Assembly: GCA_016194745.1 (NCBI GenBank)
Contig: JACQBA010000009.1
Location: 62,001 to 126,000, forward strand
Direction: 5' to 3'
From: Elusimicrobiota bacterium
GTDB taxonomy: Bacteria; Elusimicrobiota; Elusimicrobia; UBA1565; JACRDR01
Length of the DNA stretch: 64,000 bases
A program made the translations under genes and the position numbers. Position 1 is the stretch's first letter; each line of letters starts with the position of its first letter. Positions 1-8,893 of this stretch are shown piece by piece. Below the pieces are notes generated by a model. It saw only the letters and a list, made by a program, of their open reading frames with translations, was not told the origin of the DNA and made no database searches.

Positions 1-1005
1 CATCTCGAAGATGCCCATCGGCCCGTTCCAAAAGATCGTCTTCGAGTTTCGGATCTGCCCGATGATGATCTCGATCGTGCGCGGCCCGATGTCGACGCCG
101 ATCATGCCCTGCGGGACGGCCATCCCCTGCGTCTCCTGGGGCTTGGCGTCCGCCTTGATCTCGGCGACGGCGAGATGATCCGCCGGAAGGAGCAGCTCGA
201 CGTTCTTCGCGTAGGCCTTCGCGATGATCTCTTTGGCTTCGCCGATCTTCTCCTTCTCCAGGAGCGATTTCCCGATCGAGATGTTCTGCGCCGAGAGGAA
301 CGTATAGGCCATCCCGCCGCCGATGATCATCGCGTCGACGCGATCGGTCAAACGCTGCAGCACGCCGATCTTGTCCGAGACTTTGGCGCCGCCAAGGATC
401 GCCAGGAATGGGCGGTTCGGATTGCCGATCACCCGATCGAGGAACTCGAGCTCCTTCTGCACGAGCAAGCCGATGCAGCCGGGCAGGTGCTTCGGCACGC
501 CGGCCGTCGAGGCGTGCGCGCGGTGGAGGGCGCCGAATGCGTCCTGCACGAACACGTCTCCGTGCTTGGCCAGGCTCTTGGCAAACGCGTCGTCGTTCTC
601 TTCCTCTTCCGAATGGTAGCGCAGGTTCTCGAGCAGGACGACGTCCCCCGGCTTGAGCGCCGCGGTCATTTTCTCGGCCGCCGCCCCGACGCAGTCCGGG
701 GAGAATTGGACCTTCTTGCCGAGCAGCTTCTCGAGCTCCGGCAGGACGGGCTTGAGCGAGTACTTGGGGTCCGTAGTTCCCTTGGGGCGACCGAGGTGAG
801 CCATGAGGACGATGCCCGCGCCTTCATCGAGGATGCGCTTTAAGGTCGGGATCGTCTCGCGGATGCGCGTGTTATCGGTGACCGCGCCGCCCTTCATGGG
901 CACGTTGTAATCGACGCGAACAAGGACCCGCTTTCCTTTGAGCTTCATCTCCTGCACGCGGCGGATCTTGAGAGCCTTTTTGTCCGGCGTCGTCTTCTCG
1001 GTCAT
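1..1005 (-). CDS. pgk: Phosphoglycerate kinase, 3' end cut by the window edge
   Basis: Reading the minus strand from 1005 gives MTEKTTPDKKALKIRRVQEM, then the phosphoglycerate kinase N-terminal core: VLVRVDYNVP, a TRI(R)ETIPTL segment, LMAHLGRPKG, VLLENLRYH and later FLAILGGAKVSDKI and FWNGPMGIFEM. It converts 1,3-bisphosphoglycerate plus ADP to 3-phosphoglycerate plus ATP in the cytoplasm. 335 codons are present and a usual PGK has about 390-410, so the C-terminal 60-70 residues lie outside the window. The ATG directly abuts the stop codon of the arginase gene (TAG then ATG), so translation is probably coupled. Together with gap it forms a glycolytic operon. Confidence 0.95.
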   Translation of the reverse strand, partial: MTEKTTPDKKALKIRRVQEMKLKGKRVLVRVDYNVPMKGGAVTDNTRIRETIPTLKRILDEGAGIVLMAHLGRPKGTTDPKYSLKPVLPELEKLLGKKVQFSPDCVGAAAEKMTAALKPGDVVLLENLRYHSEEEENDDAFAKSLAKHGDVFVQDAFGALHRAHASTAGVPKHLPGCIGLLVQKELEFLDRVIGNPNRPFLAILGGAKVSDKIGVLQRLTDRVDAMIIGGGMAYTFLSAQNISIGKSLLEKEKIGEAKEIIAKAYAKNVELLLPADHLAVAEIKADAKPQETQGMAVPQGMIGVDIGPRTIEIIIGQIRNSKTIFWNGPMGIFEM

Positions 1006-1911
1006 CTAATAGATCCTCTTGCCCAGCGCCGACAAGATGAGCTCGGCGGCGAGCTCGGCCGTCGTGTTGTGGCTGTCTTCCAGCGGATTGACCTCGGTGA
1101 GGTCCATCGAACTCATGCGCCCCGTCTCCGCGATCATCTCCATCAGAAGGTGCGCCTCGCGGTAGGTGAGCCCGCCGCGCTTGGGGGTGCCGACGCCCTG
1201 GGCGATCGACGGATCCGCCGCGTCGATGTCGAAGCTGCAGTGCAGCGGGGAGTCCCCTGCGGTCGCGATCTCGATGGCCTGCTCGGCGACCCGCGCCATC
1301 CCCTGCCGGTCGATGTCGGCCATCGTGAAGACGCGCACGCCCGTCTCGCGAAGGATGCGCTTTTCCCCGTCGTCCACGTCGCGGATGCCGACGAGGCACA
1401 CGCGCCTGGCGTCGAGCGCGGGCGAGAAGCCCGCCAGGCGGTTGAACATCGCCGAGCCGAGACCCAAAAGGTGCGCCAAGGGCATCCCATGGACGTTCCC
1501 GCTGGTCGAGGTGCGGGGCGTGTTGATGTCGGTGTGGGCGTCGACCCAGACGACGCCCGGGATCTTTCGGGACTCGCGCATCTTCTTGGCGACGCCCGAG
1601 ATGGAGCCCATGGCGAGGCTATGGTCGCCGCCCAAGACGACGGGCACGCGGCCGCGCTTCAAGGCCGCATACGTCTCCTTGGCGAGCGCCTTGCAGACCT
1701 TCTCGATCGCCGCGGCGTGCTTCATCTTGCCGCTGCCGGGCTCCGAGTCCGGAATGGACACGTCGCCGCGGTCCTGGACCTCGACGCCTAGCTCCTCGAG
1801 GCGTTTCTCGAGGTCCGTGCGGCGAATCGCCGCGGGCCCACCCGCGGAGCCCCGCTTGCTGGCTCCGAGCTCCAAGGGAACGCCGATGAGGGCGACTTTC
1901 TTGGTCGTCAT
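1006..1911 (-). CDS. rocF: Arginase (ureohydrolase family)
   Basis: 301 residues. The metal-binding motifs of the arginase/agmatinase family are all present in order: GGDHS near residue 93, DAHTD near 124 and SFDIDAADP near 227, and GNVHGMPLAHLLG is the arginase-type substrate-loop segment that separates arginases from agmatinases. MDLTEVNP near the C-terminus also fits. Expected reaction: L-arginine to ornithine and urea with two Mn ions. The gene sits between gap (63 nt upstream) and pgk (0 nt downstream), an unusual place for it. No clear ribosome binding site precedes the ATG. A related ureohydrolase substrate such as formimidoylglutamate cannot be excluded. Confidence 0.9.
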   Translation of the reverse strand: MTTKKVALIGVPLELGASKRGSAGGPAAIRRTDLEKRLEELGVEVQDRGDVSIPDSEPGSGKMKHAAAIEKVCKALAKETYAALKRGRVPVVLGGDHSLAMGSISGVAKKMRESRKIPGVVWVDAHTDINTPRTSTSGNVHGMPLAHLLGLGSAMFNRLAGFSPALDARRVCLVGIRDVDDGEKRILRETGVRVFTMADIDRQGMARVAEQAIEIATAGDSPLHCSFDIDAADPSIAQGVGTPKRGGLTYREAHLLMEMIAETGRMSSMDLTEVNPLEDSHNTTAELAAELILSALGKRIY

Positions 1912-1974
1912 GGCAGACCGGGTAGCGCGACCCGCGAGCGTCGCTGTCGATGCGATGGGGGTCTCCCGCCGGCT

Positions 1975-3057
<1,083 letters not shown>

Positions 3058-3068
3058 TGCCGCCGGCG

Positions 3069-3077
3069 TGATATAAT
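3069..3077 (+). promoter_or_regulatory. Extended -10 promoter, leaderless start
   Basis: TGATATAAT is an extended -10 with a perfect TATAAT at 3072-3077. Only 6 nt separate it from the ATG at 3084, so transcription should begin at or next to the A of the start codon. Confidence 0.75.
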
Positions 3078-3083
3078 GACGTC

Positions 3084-3269
3084 ATGGCGACCCGAAAAAG
3101 GACGGCGGACCGCGCCGGTGGGACCTATGTGTACGATAAAGCGCTCGGCAAGGTGGTCAAAGTCTCCAATGATGTGCCGAAGGTCGCGTCCAAGTCCAAA
3201 TCCCGCGCCCCCGAGTCAGGCCCCTGCGGACGTTCCGCCTGCGGCGGCGGCCGCTGCGCGGGCGGTTAG
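3084..3269 (+). CDS. Small Cys-rich protein of unknown function
   Basis: 61 residues, basic (MATRKRTADRAGG) followed by a short hydrophilic segment TYVYDKALGKVVKVSNDVP and a Gly/Cys-rich tail CGRSACGGGRC. Three Cys within about 11 residues could bind a metal ion, as in small zinc-ribbon-like proteins of the FmdB type, but a fourth ligand is not obvious. A perfect extended -10 immediately upstream argues that it is a real, possibly strongly expressed, leaderless gene. It overlaps the 3' end of the convergent membrane protein gene by 4 nt. Confidence 0.6.
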   Translation: MATRKRTADRAGGTYVYDKALGKVVKVSNDVPKVASKSKSRAPESGPCGRSACGGGRCAGG

Positions 3270-4054
3270 CCGCTCCCGCGTTTTCCGCTGAGGATTTCCC
3301 GCTCTCGCATATTGAATTCTGAGTAATCGGTTCGCTTCGGGTCGGTTCGCTCCGGCGGCCTTGGGATACCATCTCCAAGATCCTGCGCGCAGTTCCGACA
3401 AGCGCCGAAATCCCACTCTCGGCTGCAGCCGTCGAACGTCATTGAATATTCTCCGTAACGCTCGCCCGGCACACTCTCTGTCGTTGTCCGCTTGAATAGG
3501 ATTCGGTAGCCATTCCGACCCGCGCAGTCCGCCGTCGACGGCTGCAGCGATGCGATGAAGTGCCTCATTCCGAACGACGGCGCCGAACCAAAGGCAGTGT
3601 CTAATCGCTGAATGTCCCCGTTTCCAGTGACGTAGCCTCCGCGCCGCGTAAAGTAGCGCTCTTGGGAGGCCCTCAGCGCAGATACGAAGGCCTCGGCTTC
3701 CGACATTCGGGCTCGCTCCACGGCTCGAAGGAACTCGCCGCTGGCGGAGATGCCGAGCGCCACGACAAGCCCGTTCAAGACCAGGCTGATGTACACGGGG
3801 CTCGCCCATGAGAATCGCCAGACTTCGCACGGCAATATCTCTTTCTGCCGCAGCTGCCGGGCCATGATGACGCCCTCACCGACCACCCATCCAAGAAAAA
3901 GAACGACGGGAGCCAGGACGACGAAGAAGAATGCGCTAAAGAGAAGGGATCGCTCGAAAAAAAGCCCGTAGACTATCGCCATGCCGCAATAGGCCGCCGT
4001 CATGACGCAGAGGCAGCTCGGCACGACGAGCACGGTCGCAAGCACGATGCTCAT
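3266..4054 (-). CDS. Membrane protein, tandem paralogue 1 (unknown function)
   Basis: 262 residues from the ATG at 4054, one base after the stop of the upstream paralogue (TAG, G, ATG). The N-terminal third has three predicted membrane helices. The segment GVIMARQLRQKEILPCEVWRFSWASPVY marks the family. After a last helix comes a soluble domain of about 150 residues with conserved SFGMRHFIASLQP, CAGRNGYRILFKR, GEYSMTFDGC and CRNC, that is, four or more Cys that may form disulfides if the domain is periplasmic. Its layout (helix followed by ERARMSEAEAFVSALRASQERYF) is reminiscent of a pilin-like stalk plus globular head, but I do not recognise the family. Confidence 0.75.
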   Translation of the reverse strand: MSIVLATVLVVPSCLCVMTAAYCGMAIVYGLFFERSLLFSAFFFVVLAPVVLFLGWVVGEGVIMARQLRQKEILPCEVWRFSWASPVYISLVLNGLVVALGISASGEFLRAVERARMSEAEAFVSALRASQERYFTRRGGYVTGNGDIQRLDTAFGSAPSFGMRHFIASLQPSTADCAGRNGYRILFKRTTTESVPGERYGEYSMTFDGCSREWDFGACRNCAQDLGDGIPRPPERTDPKRTDYSEFNMREREILSGKRGSG

Positions 4055-4055
4055 C

Positions 4056-4742
4056 CTAGCCCCCCAAATCCCTCTCGCACTTGTCACATCCGCTCCAGCT
4101 CCAGCGGTCGGTGCAGCCGTCGTAGACCATCGAATAGGCCCCGTAGCGCTTTGCGAGTCCGACCTGAGCGGAGACCCGCTTGAACAAGATGCGGTAGCCC
4201 GCCTTCCCCGCGCAGCCCGCGCTCGTCGGCTGGAGCGACGCCTCGAAGCTCCTCATCCCGAATGACGGAGGCCGGCCGCCAAAGGCGACATCGAGAAGTC
4301 CGGCATCCTCGTTGCGCGTGACGTAGTCTCCGGCCTTCGCAAAGCGGCGCTCCTGCGACTGCTTGATCGTCGCCGCCATCGCTTGCGCCTCCGAAACGCG
4401 GGCGCGCTCATGGACGACCTGAAACTGCCGGATCGCCTGGACGCAAAGGCCGACCATGAGCACCGTGCTGGCCGCTCCGACCCAGGTCGGGCTGTCCCAG
4501 GAAAGGCCCCACGCGGCGCGGGCGGTCATCTCGCCGTTGGTGAGGCGGCCGGCCATGAGGACGCCCTTATAGACGACCCAGCCGAAGTAGCCCGACAGGA
4601 TCGCGAGCACATGGATGATGAATAGCATCGGCAGGATCGCCCCGCGGGTCGTCGAGTAATACAGCGCGAACACCGCCATCGCCAGGAAGTTGAGGGATAG
4701 GTACGCCGGCACCAGCAAGAGGAAGGCGAGCAGGACATTCAT
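4056..4742 (-). CDS. Membrane protein, tandem paralogue 2 (unknown function)
   Basis: 228 residues, same architecture as the gene downstream: N-terminal helices, GVLMAGRLTNGEMTARAAWGLSWDSP, a helix leading into ERARVSEAQAMAATIKQSQERRF, then the Cys-containing domain with SFGMRSFEASLQP, CAGKAGYRILFKR, GAYSMVYDGC and CDKC. A GGAGG motif precedes the ATG. With its neighbours it makes a tandem family that arose by local duplication. Function unknown. Confidence 0.75.
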   Translation of the reverse strand: MNVLLAFLLLVPAYLSLNFLAMAVFALYYSTTRGAILPMLFIIHVLAILSGYFGWVVYKGVLMAGRLTNGEMTARAAWGLSWDSPTWVGAASTVLMVGLCVQAIRQFQVVHERARVSEAQAMAATIKQSQERRFAKAGDYVTRNEDAGLLDVAFGGRPPSFGMRSFEASLQPTSAGCAGKAGYRILFKRVSAQVGLAKRYGAYSMVYDGCTDRWSWSGCDKCERDLGG

Positions 4743-4821
4743 GCGGCCTCCGTCGTCCTCAAAAGAGTAGCCGCACCGGCTGAACTATGTCTGTGCGTCC
4801 CCTGAGCGAATTGTGAATTCG

Positions 4822-5145
4822 TCAGCGCGACAGGGCTAGAAAAAACGTTAGCATTGCCAACGGCGCGAAAACGCAGGCGTAGATGGGGCTCCCAATGGAG
4901 AAGCGCCACGCCTCGCGGCCCTCCATCTCGCTCTTAAGCAGTCGTCCCGCCATCCGGACGCCGTTGAAAGTCGCCCACGCACAATAGGCGCCGATCGCCG
5001 CGGAGGTGAGTACGACAGCCACTCCGCCGGCTGACACGCCGACGTTCGCGACCGCGAACATCTTCAGACCGTAGTACGTCTGGACCACGAAAACACACGT
5101 CAGCCAGAACGTCGCGAACGAGGCAAAGGCGACCAGCGCTGCCAT
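4822..5145 (-). CDS. Membrane protein, tandem paralogue 3 (helix region only)
   Basis: 107 residues, almost entirely hydrophobic, corresponding only to the N-terminal membrane region of the two following genes: GVRMAGRLLKSEMEGREAWRFSIGSPIYACV aligns with the family marker. The Cys-rich soluble domain is absent, so this is either a natural short member or a copy truncated after the fourth helix. It starts 8 nt after the OmpA-like gene and is probably the distal part of that operon. Confidence 0.65.
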   Translation of the reverse strand: MAALVAFASFATFWLTCVFVVQTYYGLKMFAVANVGVSAGGVAVVLTSAAIGAYCAWATFNGVRMAGRLLKSEMEGREAWRFSIGSPIYACVFAPLAMLTFFLALSR

Positions 5146-5153
5146 GCTCTCGA

Positions 5154-6314
5154 CTAGCGGTTGAGCAGGACGATCTCGGTCCTCTGCTCGGAGAACTGCG
5201 CGTGGTCGGCGTCATTGAAGATATGCGCTTGCAGGATCATGAGCTCCTGCATCAGGTAGGACTGCACCGAGGCGACCTGCGCCTCGGCCAGCTCCTTCAC
5301 GTTGGCGTAGGCGATGACTCGGATCGGAATGCCCGAGTAGCGCCGCTTGATCAGATCCGCCGCGGAACGCAGGAGTCCCTCGCCGCTCTTCTGGATCGTG
5401 CGCGCGTCCTTCGACGGCCCGAAAAGCGCGGAGGAGTCCAGGGTCACGTGGAGGCCGTCCTTTTCCTGGTGGACGACGCCCGTGAACTGGACCGGCTTTC
5501 CGACCTTCGTGCGGGGCGCGCCGCCCGAATCGGTGAACATGTAGATCGCCGAATAGGAGCGCCCCGCCTTGATCCATTCTCCCTGGTCGTTCTGGCCGTT
5601 CCAGATGAGCTGCTCGGGCGGATCCTTCGAGCCCTCGTAATGCTGGAACACGCGTCCCTCCTCGTCGGCGATGGTCAAGCTCCACTGGTAGCCGCGGGCT
5701 TCCTTGTCCTCCAGAGGCCGCTGCAGCGTCTCGTTGAGCTGGTCACGTATCGCGAAGATGATCCCGGGACGATCGCTGAAGGTCATGCGCCACGGCTGGA
5801 CCACGCGCTCGTTGTTGAGGAACTCGGGATACGTCCGCCGCCAGCTCACCGTGAACGGAGACTCCGCGAGGAGGAGGGACTCGTCGGGCTCGAGCGAGGC
5901 GCGGATCGACTCGAAGGCGTCGACGTCGATATTCAGCGCCGGCTTGTTCACCTTAAGCTTCGCCCCGCCGCCTTCCGAACTCTTGATCACGACCTCCGTC
6001 GGGAGTCCTCCCGAGCCGGGGAGACTGGCGGGAGGCGCGGCCGTCTTGGAGGCGTCGCCGCTCACGGCGCCCGGGGGCGGGGCGGAAGCGTCCGGCGCCG
6101 CGTTCGGGACCTGGAACTTGACCGCGTTGGACTCGTCCTTCATGCCGGGAAGCTGCTCCTGCTTCTTTTGAGAGTCGTCGACTTTCGGCGGGTCCTGGGT
6201 CTTGCCGCCTTCCTTCTTGCTCGAGCCGAACAGCGCGTGGGCCGGCTGCGCCGACCCCACGATGACCGCCAGAGCCGCCGCCGCGAACGTCCTTGCCTGT
6301 CCCGCGTTTTTCAT
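5154..6314 (-). CDS. Exported protein with degenerate OmpA-like C-terminus
   Basis: 386 residues. A signal peptide (AALAVIVGSAQPAHA) is followed by a Pro/Ala/Ser-rich linker to about residue 110, a middle domain with a FlgD-type Ig motif (LIWNGQNDQGEWIKAGRSYSAIY), and a C-terminal domain with OmpA-family spacing (SSALFGPSKDARTIQKSGEGLLRSAADLI, RVIAYAN, EAQVASVQSYL, SEQRTEIVLLN). The GHTD and LSxxRA residues that contact peptidoglycan in OmpA proteins are not conserved, so peptidoglycan binding is uncertain. The position after the TonB-like gene (8 nt gap) suggests a Pal-like partner of the ExbBD/TolQR system. Confidence 0.75.
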   Translation of the reverse strand: MKNAGQARTFAAAALAVIVGSAQPAHALFGSSKKEGGKTQDPPKVDDSQKKQEQLPGMKDESNAVKFQVPNAAPDASAPPPGAVSGDASKTAAPPASLPGSGGLPTEVVIKSSEGGGAKLKVNKPALNIDVDAFESIRASLEPDESLLLAESPFTVSWRRTYPEFLNNERVVQPWRMTFSDRPGIIFAIRDQLNETLQRPLEDKEARGYQWSLTIADEEGRVFQHYEGSKDPPEQLIWNGQNDQGEWIKAGRSYSAIYMFTDSGGAPRTKVGKPVQFTGVVHQEKDGLHVTLDSSALFGPSKDARTIQKSGEGLLRSAADLIKRRYSGIPIRVIAYANVKELAEAQVASVQSYLMQELMILQAHIFNDADHAQFSEQRTEIVLLNR

Positions 6315-6322
6315 ATCTCCCC

Positions 6323-7393
6323 CTAGTCCAACTCAAATCGGAACGTGATGACGCCCCACTGGTTTCCCGAGTTTTCCGACACCGGCTCAAATCGCCACTC
6401 CCTTAGCGCGTCCATCGCCAGGCGGTCCAGCGCGCCGTAGCCCGACGTGAACTCGACCCGCATGGTCGGCAGCACGTCGCCCGCGGGCGAGACGTTGAAT
6501 CGGATCTTGACGACGGCTTCCTGCACGCCTTTGTCCGCCAGCCATTTCGGAAACGCCGGCACGCGCGCGCCGACGACCTTCCGGTTCGAAAGGGGGCCTT
6601 CGATCTCGACGGACTTCTTCTTGACGCCGAGCGCTTCCGTCGCCTTCGGCTTGGCCGGAGCCGTTACGGTGTCCTCGAGCCTCTTTCCCGGCGCGCCGAG
6701 CAGCATCGGGCGGGCCGTCGGAAGGGCCGGCTCCTCGCTCGTGAGCATGTCCGCGAGCTTGCTCAGCTTCCCGGGCTTGGCGGCCGGGGCGGACTCCGGC
6801 AAGGCGTCCAGCGCCTGGGCGCGCTTGGGCGTCTTGAGCTCCGGCGCGGTGCCGGCGTCCAGAGCGCGGATGCGGCCCTCCCGCTCCGTCGCGAGCGCCA
6901 TGTCGATACGGGATTGGGCCGCCCGGCGCACGCCCACTTCCTCGAGCTTCGGCGCCTCCGCGATCGCCCGCGTCCGCCGCGCGGGCTCGATCTTGCTTGC
7001 GTCGAGCTGGCCAAGGCGGTGATTGCTCTTGGCGTCGATGAGCTTGTCGGCGTTGAACTCCTTCTTCAGGCGCCCCTTGTCCTCGATCTTCTGCACGTCG
7101 GCGAGCTTGCGCACGTGCGTCTCGGTCGACTTTACCTCGAGCGGCCTGGACTTCGGCACCGACGGCAGCGCGAGCTTCAGGAAATTCATCATGTCCAGCT
7201 TGGGCGGAGCGACCGCGGCGCGCGGCTGCGCGGCGGGCTTGTGGACCTGGATCAGCAGGTCGACGTTCGAGATGACCTTGAGCGGCGTCTTGGGATTGAC
7301 CTGCTGCAGCAGCAGCCACGAACCGAGCGCCCCCGCGTGGATGACCAGGGACATCGACACGGACAAGGGAAGGCGTCCCTCGGTGGCGGTCAC
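6323..7393 (-). CDS. TonB/TolA-like energy transducer
   Basis: 356 residues. A single N-terminal membrane helix (LSVSMSLVIHAGALGSWLLL) with the conserved helix His typical of TonB, a long Ala/Lys/Pro-rich periplasmic segment, and a C-terminal TonB-fold domain (residues about 275-356: WLADKGVQEAVVKIRFNVSPAGDVLPTMRVEFTSGYGALDRLAMDALREWRFEP). It would couple the proton motive force harvested by the ExbB/ExbD complex to the outer membrane. The start overlaps the upstream exbD stop by ATGA. Confidence 0.85.
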   Translation of the reverse strand: MTATEGRLPLSVSMSLVIHAGALGSWLLLQQVNPKTPLKVISNVDLLIQVHKPAAQPRAAVAPPKLDMMNFLKLALPSVPKSRPLEVKSTETHVRKLADVQKIEDKGRLKKEFNADKLIDAKSNHRLGQLDASKIEPARRTRAIAEAPKLEEVGVRRAAQSRIDMALATEREGRIRALDAGTAPELKTPKRAQALDALPESAPAAKPGKLSKLADMLTSEEPALPTARPMLLGAPGKRLEDTVTAPAKPKATEALGVKKKSVEIEGPLSNRKVVGARVPAFPKWLADKGVQEAVVKIRFNVSPAGDVLPTMRVEFTSGYGALDRLAMDALREWRFEPVSENSGNQWGVITFRFELD

Positions 7394-7830
7394 TTCTTCC
7401 CCCCTCCCGCGGCCTTGGGCTGCTCGGTCGCGATGGTCAAGGACTCCGCCCCGGCCTCCTTCGCGCGGGCCATGAGCTCGGTCAATTGCCCGCTGAAGGC
7501 GTTGCGGTCAGCACGGAGGACCACGAGCTTGGATTCGCTCTCCGCCAGACGCTCCTTGAGCTTAGGCGTCAGCTCGTCGAGGCTCTTGAATTCGGTGGAA
7601 TCGAGGCCGAAGCGATTGTCGGCCCCGAGGCTCAGGGTGATCTTGTCCTTCTCTTCCCCTTCCTGCGTCCGCGCCTTCGGCAGCTCGACCTTGAACGCGG
7701 GATTGCTGAGCAGGGGAGCGGTCACCATGAAGATGATGACGAGCACGAGGCAGACGTCGACGAGCGGGGCCACGTTGATCCCGCTCATCAGCTCCTCGTC
7801 GTCGCCGGCGCCTATCTTTCTCTCGGCCAT
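7390..7830 (-). CDS. ExbD/TolR-family biopolymer transporter (second copy)
   Basis: 146 residues. One membrane helix with the essential Asp in PLVDVCLVLVIIFMV, then a periplasmic domain ending VVLRADRNAFSGQLTELMARAKEAGAESLTIAT. It forms the proton-conducting channel with the ExbB/TolQ protein encoded upstream. The 7-nt gap to the preceding exbD and the ATGA overlap with the tonB-like gene show a single operon. Two non-identical ExbD genes in series are common in TolQR/ExbBD loci. Confidence 0.9.
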   Translation of the reverse strand: MAERKIGAGDDEELMSGINVAPLVDVCLVLVIIFMVTAPLLSNPAFKVELPKARTQEGEEKDKITLSLGADNRFGLDSTEFKSLDELTPKLKERLAESESKLVVLRADRNAFSGQLTELMARAKEAGAESLTIATEQPKAAGGGKK

Positions 7831-7837
7831 ATCTCTA

Positions 7838-8263
7838 TCAGGTCTTGGCGGGGACGGTCTCGTTCTTGACGATCGCGAGCTTAACCGCCCCGGCTTGCCT
7901 CGCCAAGTCGAGCACCTCGACCACCTGGCCGACGCGGTTCTTTTCGTCGGCGGAGATCACGACCATCTTATCCTTCGCGGCCAAAAGCGCCGTCTGGAGA
8001 GCCTCGAAGAGCTTCTCGAACTCCGTGGCCTTGCCGTTGACGAGAAGCTCGCCGCTCTCGCGCAGGGTGACCGTCACGTTCTCGGAGACGGAGCTCTTGC
8101 CCTCCATCGTCTTCGCCCGCGACTCGAGCACCTTGATGCCCGCCTGGATCGCCATCGGAGCGACCGCCATGAAAATGATCACGAGCACGAGGCTGACGTC
8201 GACGAGCGGCGTCAGGTTGATGTCGGTGATCGGTTCGTCGTCTGTAGAGCTCGAGACCGCCAT
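7838..8263 (-). CDS. ExbD/TolR-family biopolymer transporter (first copy)
   Basis: 141 residues. The helix NLTPLVDVSLVLVIIFMAVAP carries the conserved Asp. The periplasmic domain ends with VVISADEKNRVGQVVEVLDLARQAGAVKLAIV, the usual TolR/ExbD C-terminal beta-alpha segment. It lies 12 nt after the exbB/tolQ gene. Confidence 0.9.
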   Translation of the reverse strand: MAVSSSTDDEPITDINLTPLVDVSLVLVIIFMAVAPMAIQAGIKVLESRAKTMEGKSSVSENVTVTLRESGELLVNGKATEFEKLFEALQTALLAAKDKMVVISADEKNRVGQVVEVLDLARQAGAVKLAIVKNETVPAKT

Positions 8264-8275
8264 GATGCCCTCGCG

Positions 8276-8893
8276 TCAGGCCTTCACTCCCATCATGACC
8301 AAGAGGCGGGTGGAATACACCTCCATCTCGGCGTTGATGTGCTTCACTCGTCGCATGAAATAGTTGAAGCAGATGACCGCGGGAATGGCGACCGCGAGCC
8401 CCCCGGCCGTCGCGACCAGAGCCTCGGCGATGCCCTTGGCGACGACCGTGGGTCCGCCCGAGCCGCTCATGGCCAGGTCGCGGAAAGCCTTGATGATGCC
8501 GACGACCGTCCCAAAGAGGCCGATGAACGGGGCGATGTTGCCCATCGTTCCCAGCACCCCGAGGTACCGCTCTAGGACGAGCTTCTCCTCCAAACGCTTC
8601 GTCGCGAGGAGTTCATCCAAGTCCTTACGATGCAGGTGCCGATTGACGAGCCCGTAGTGGAGAACGCGCGCGACGGGAGACGCATGCTTGCCGCAGTCGT
8701 GCTGAGCCGCCTTCTCGTTGCCCGCCTCCAGATGCTTCCGGATGGAGCCCAACAGCTCGTCGCCGTCTATCTTCGCCTTGCGGAAATACAACCACCGCTC
8801 CACGGCGAACGACAGGGAGATGACGGAACAAAACAGCAGGATGACCAGAGTGAAGCTGTCTCGAAAGACGGCGATATAGTCAATTTGTGGCAT
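8276..8893 (-). CDS. MotA/TolQ/ExbB proton channel protein
   Basis: 205 residues from the ATG at 8893, which has a GGAGGA motif upstream; a longer in-frame extension to 9160 is only reading through the TPR gene. Helix 1 near residues 10-30, a cytoplasmic loop, then the MotA/TolQ/ExbB signature region YLGVLGTMGNIAPFIGLFGTVVGIIKAFRDLA and a last helix GIAEALVATAGGLAVAIPAVICFNYF. The 14-nt overlap with the TPR gene stop indicates coupling. Confidence 0.92.
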   Translation of the reverse strand: MPQIDYIAVFRDSFTLVILLFCSVISLSFAVERWLYFRKAKIDGDELLGSIRKHLEAGNEKAAQHDCGKHASPVARVLHYGLVNRHLHRKDLDELLATKRLEEKLVLERYLGVLGTMGNIAPFIGLFGTVVGIIKAFRDLAMSGSGGPTVVAKGIAEALVATAGGLAVAIPAVICFNYFMRRVKHINAEMEVYSTRLLVMMGVKA

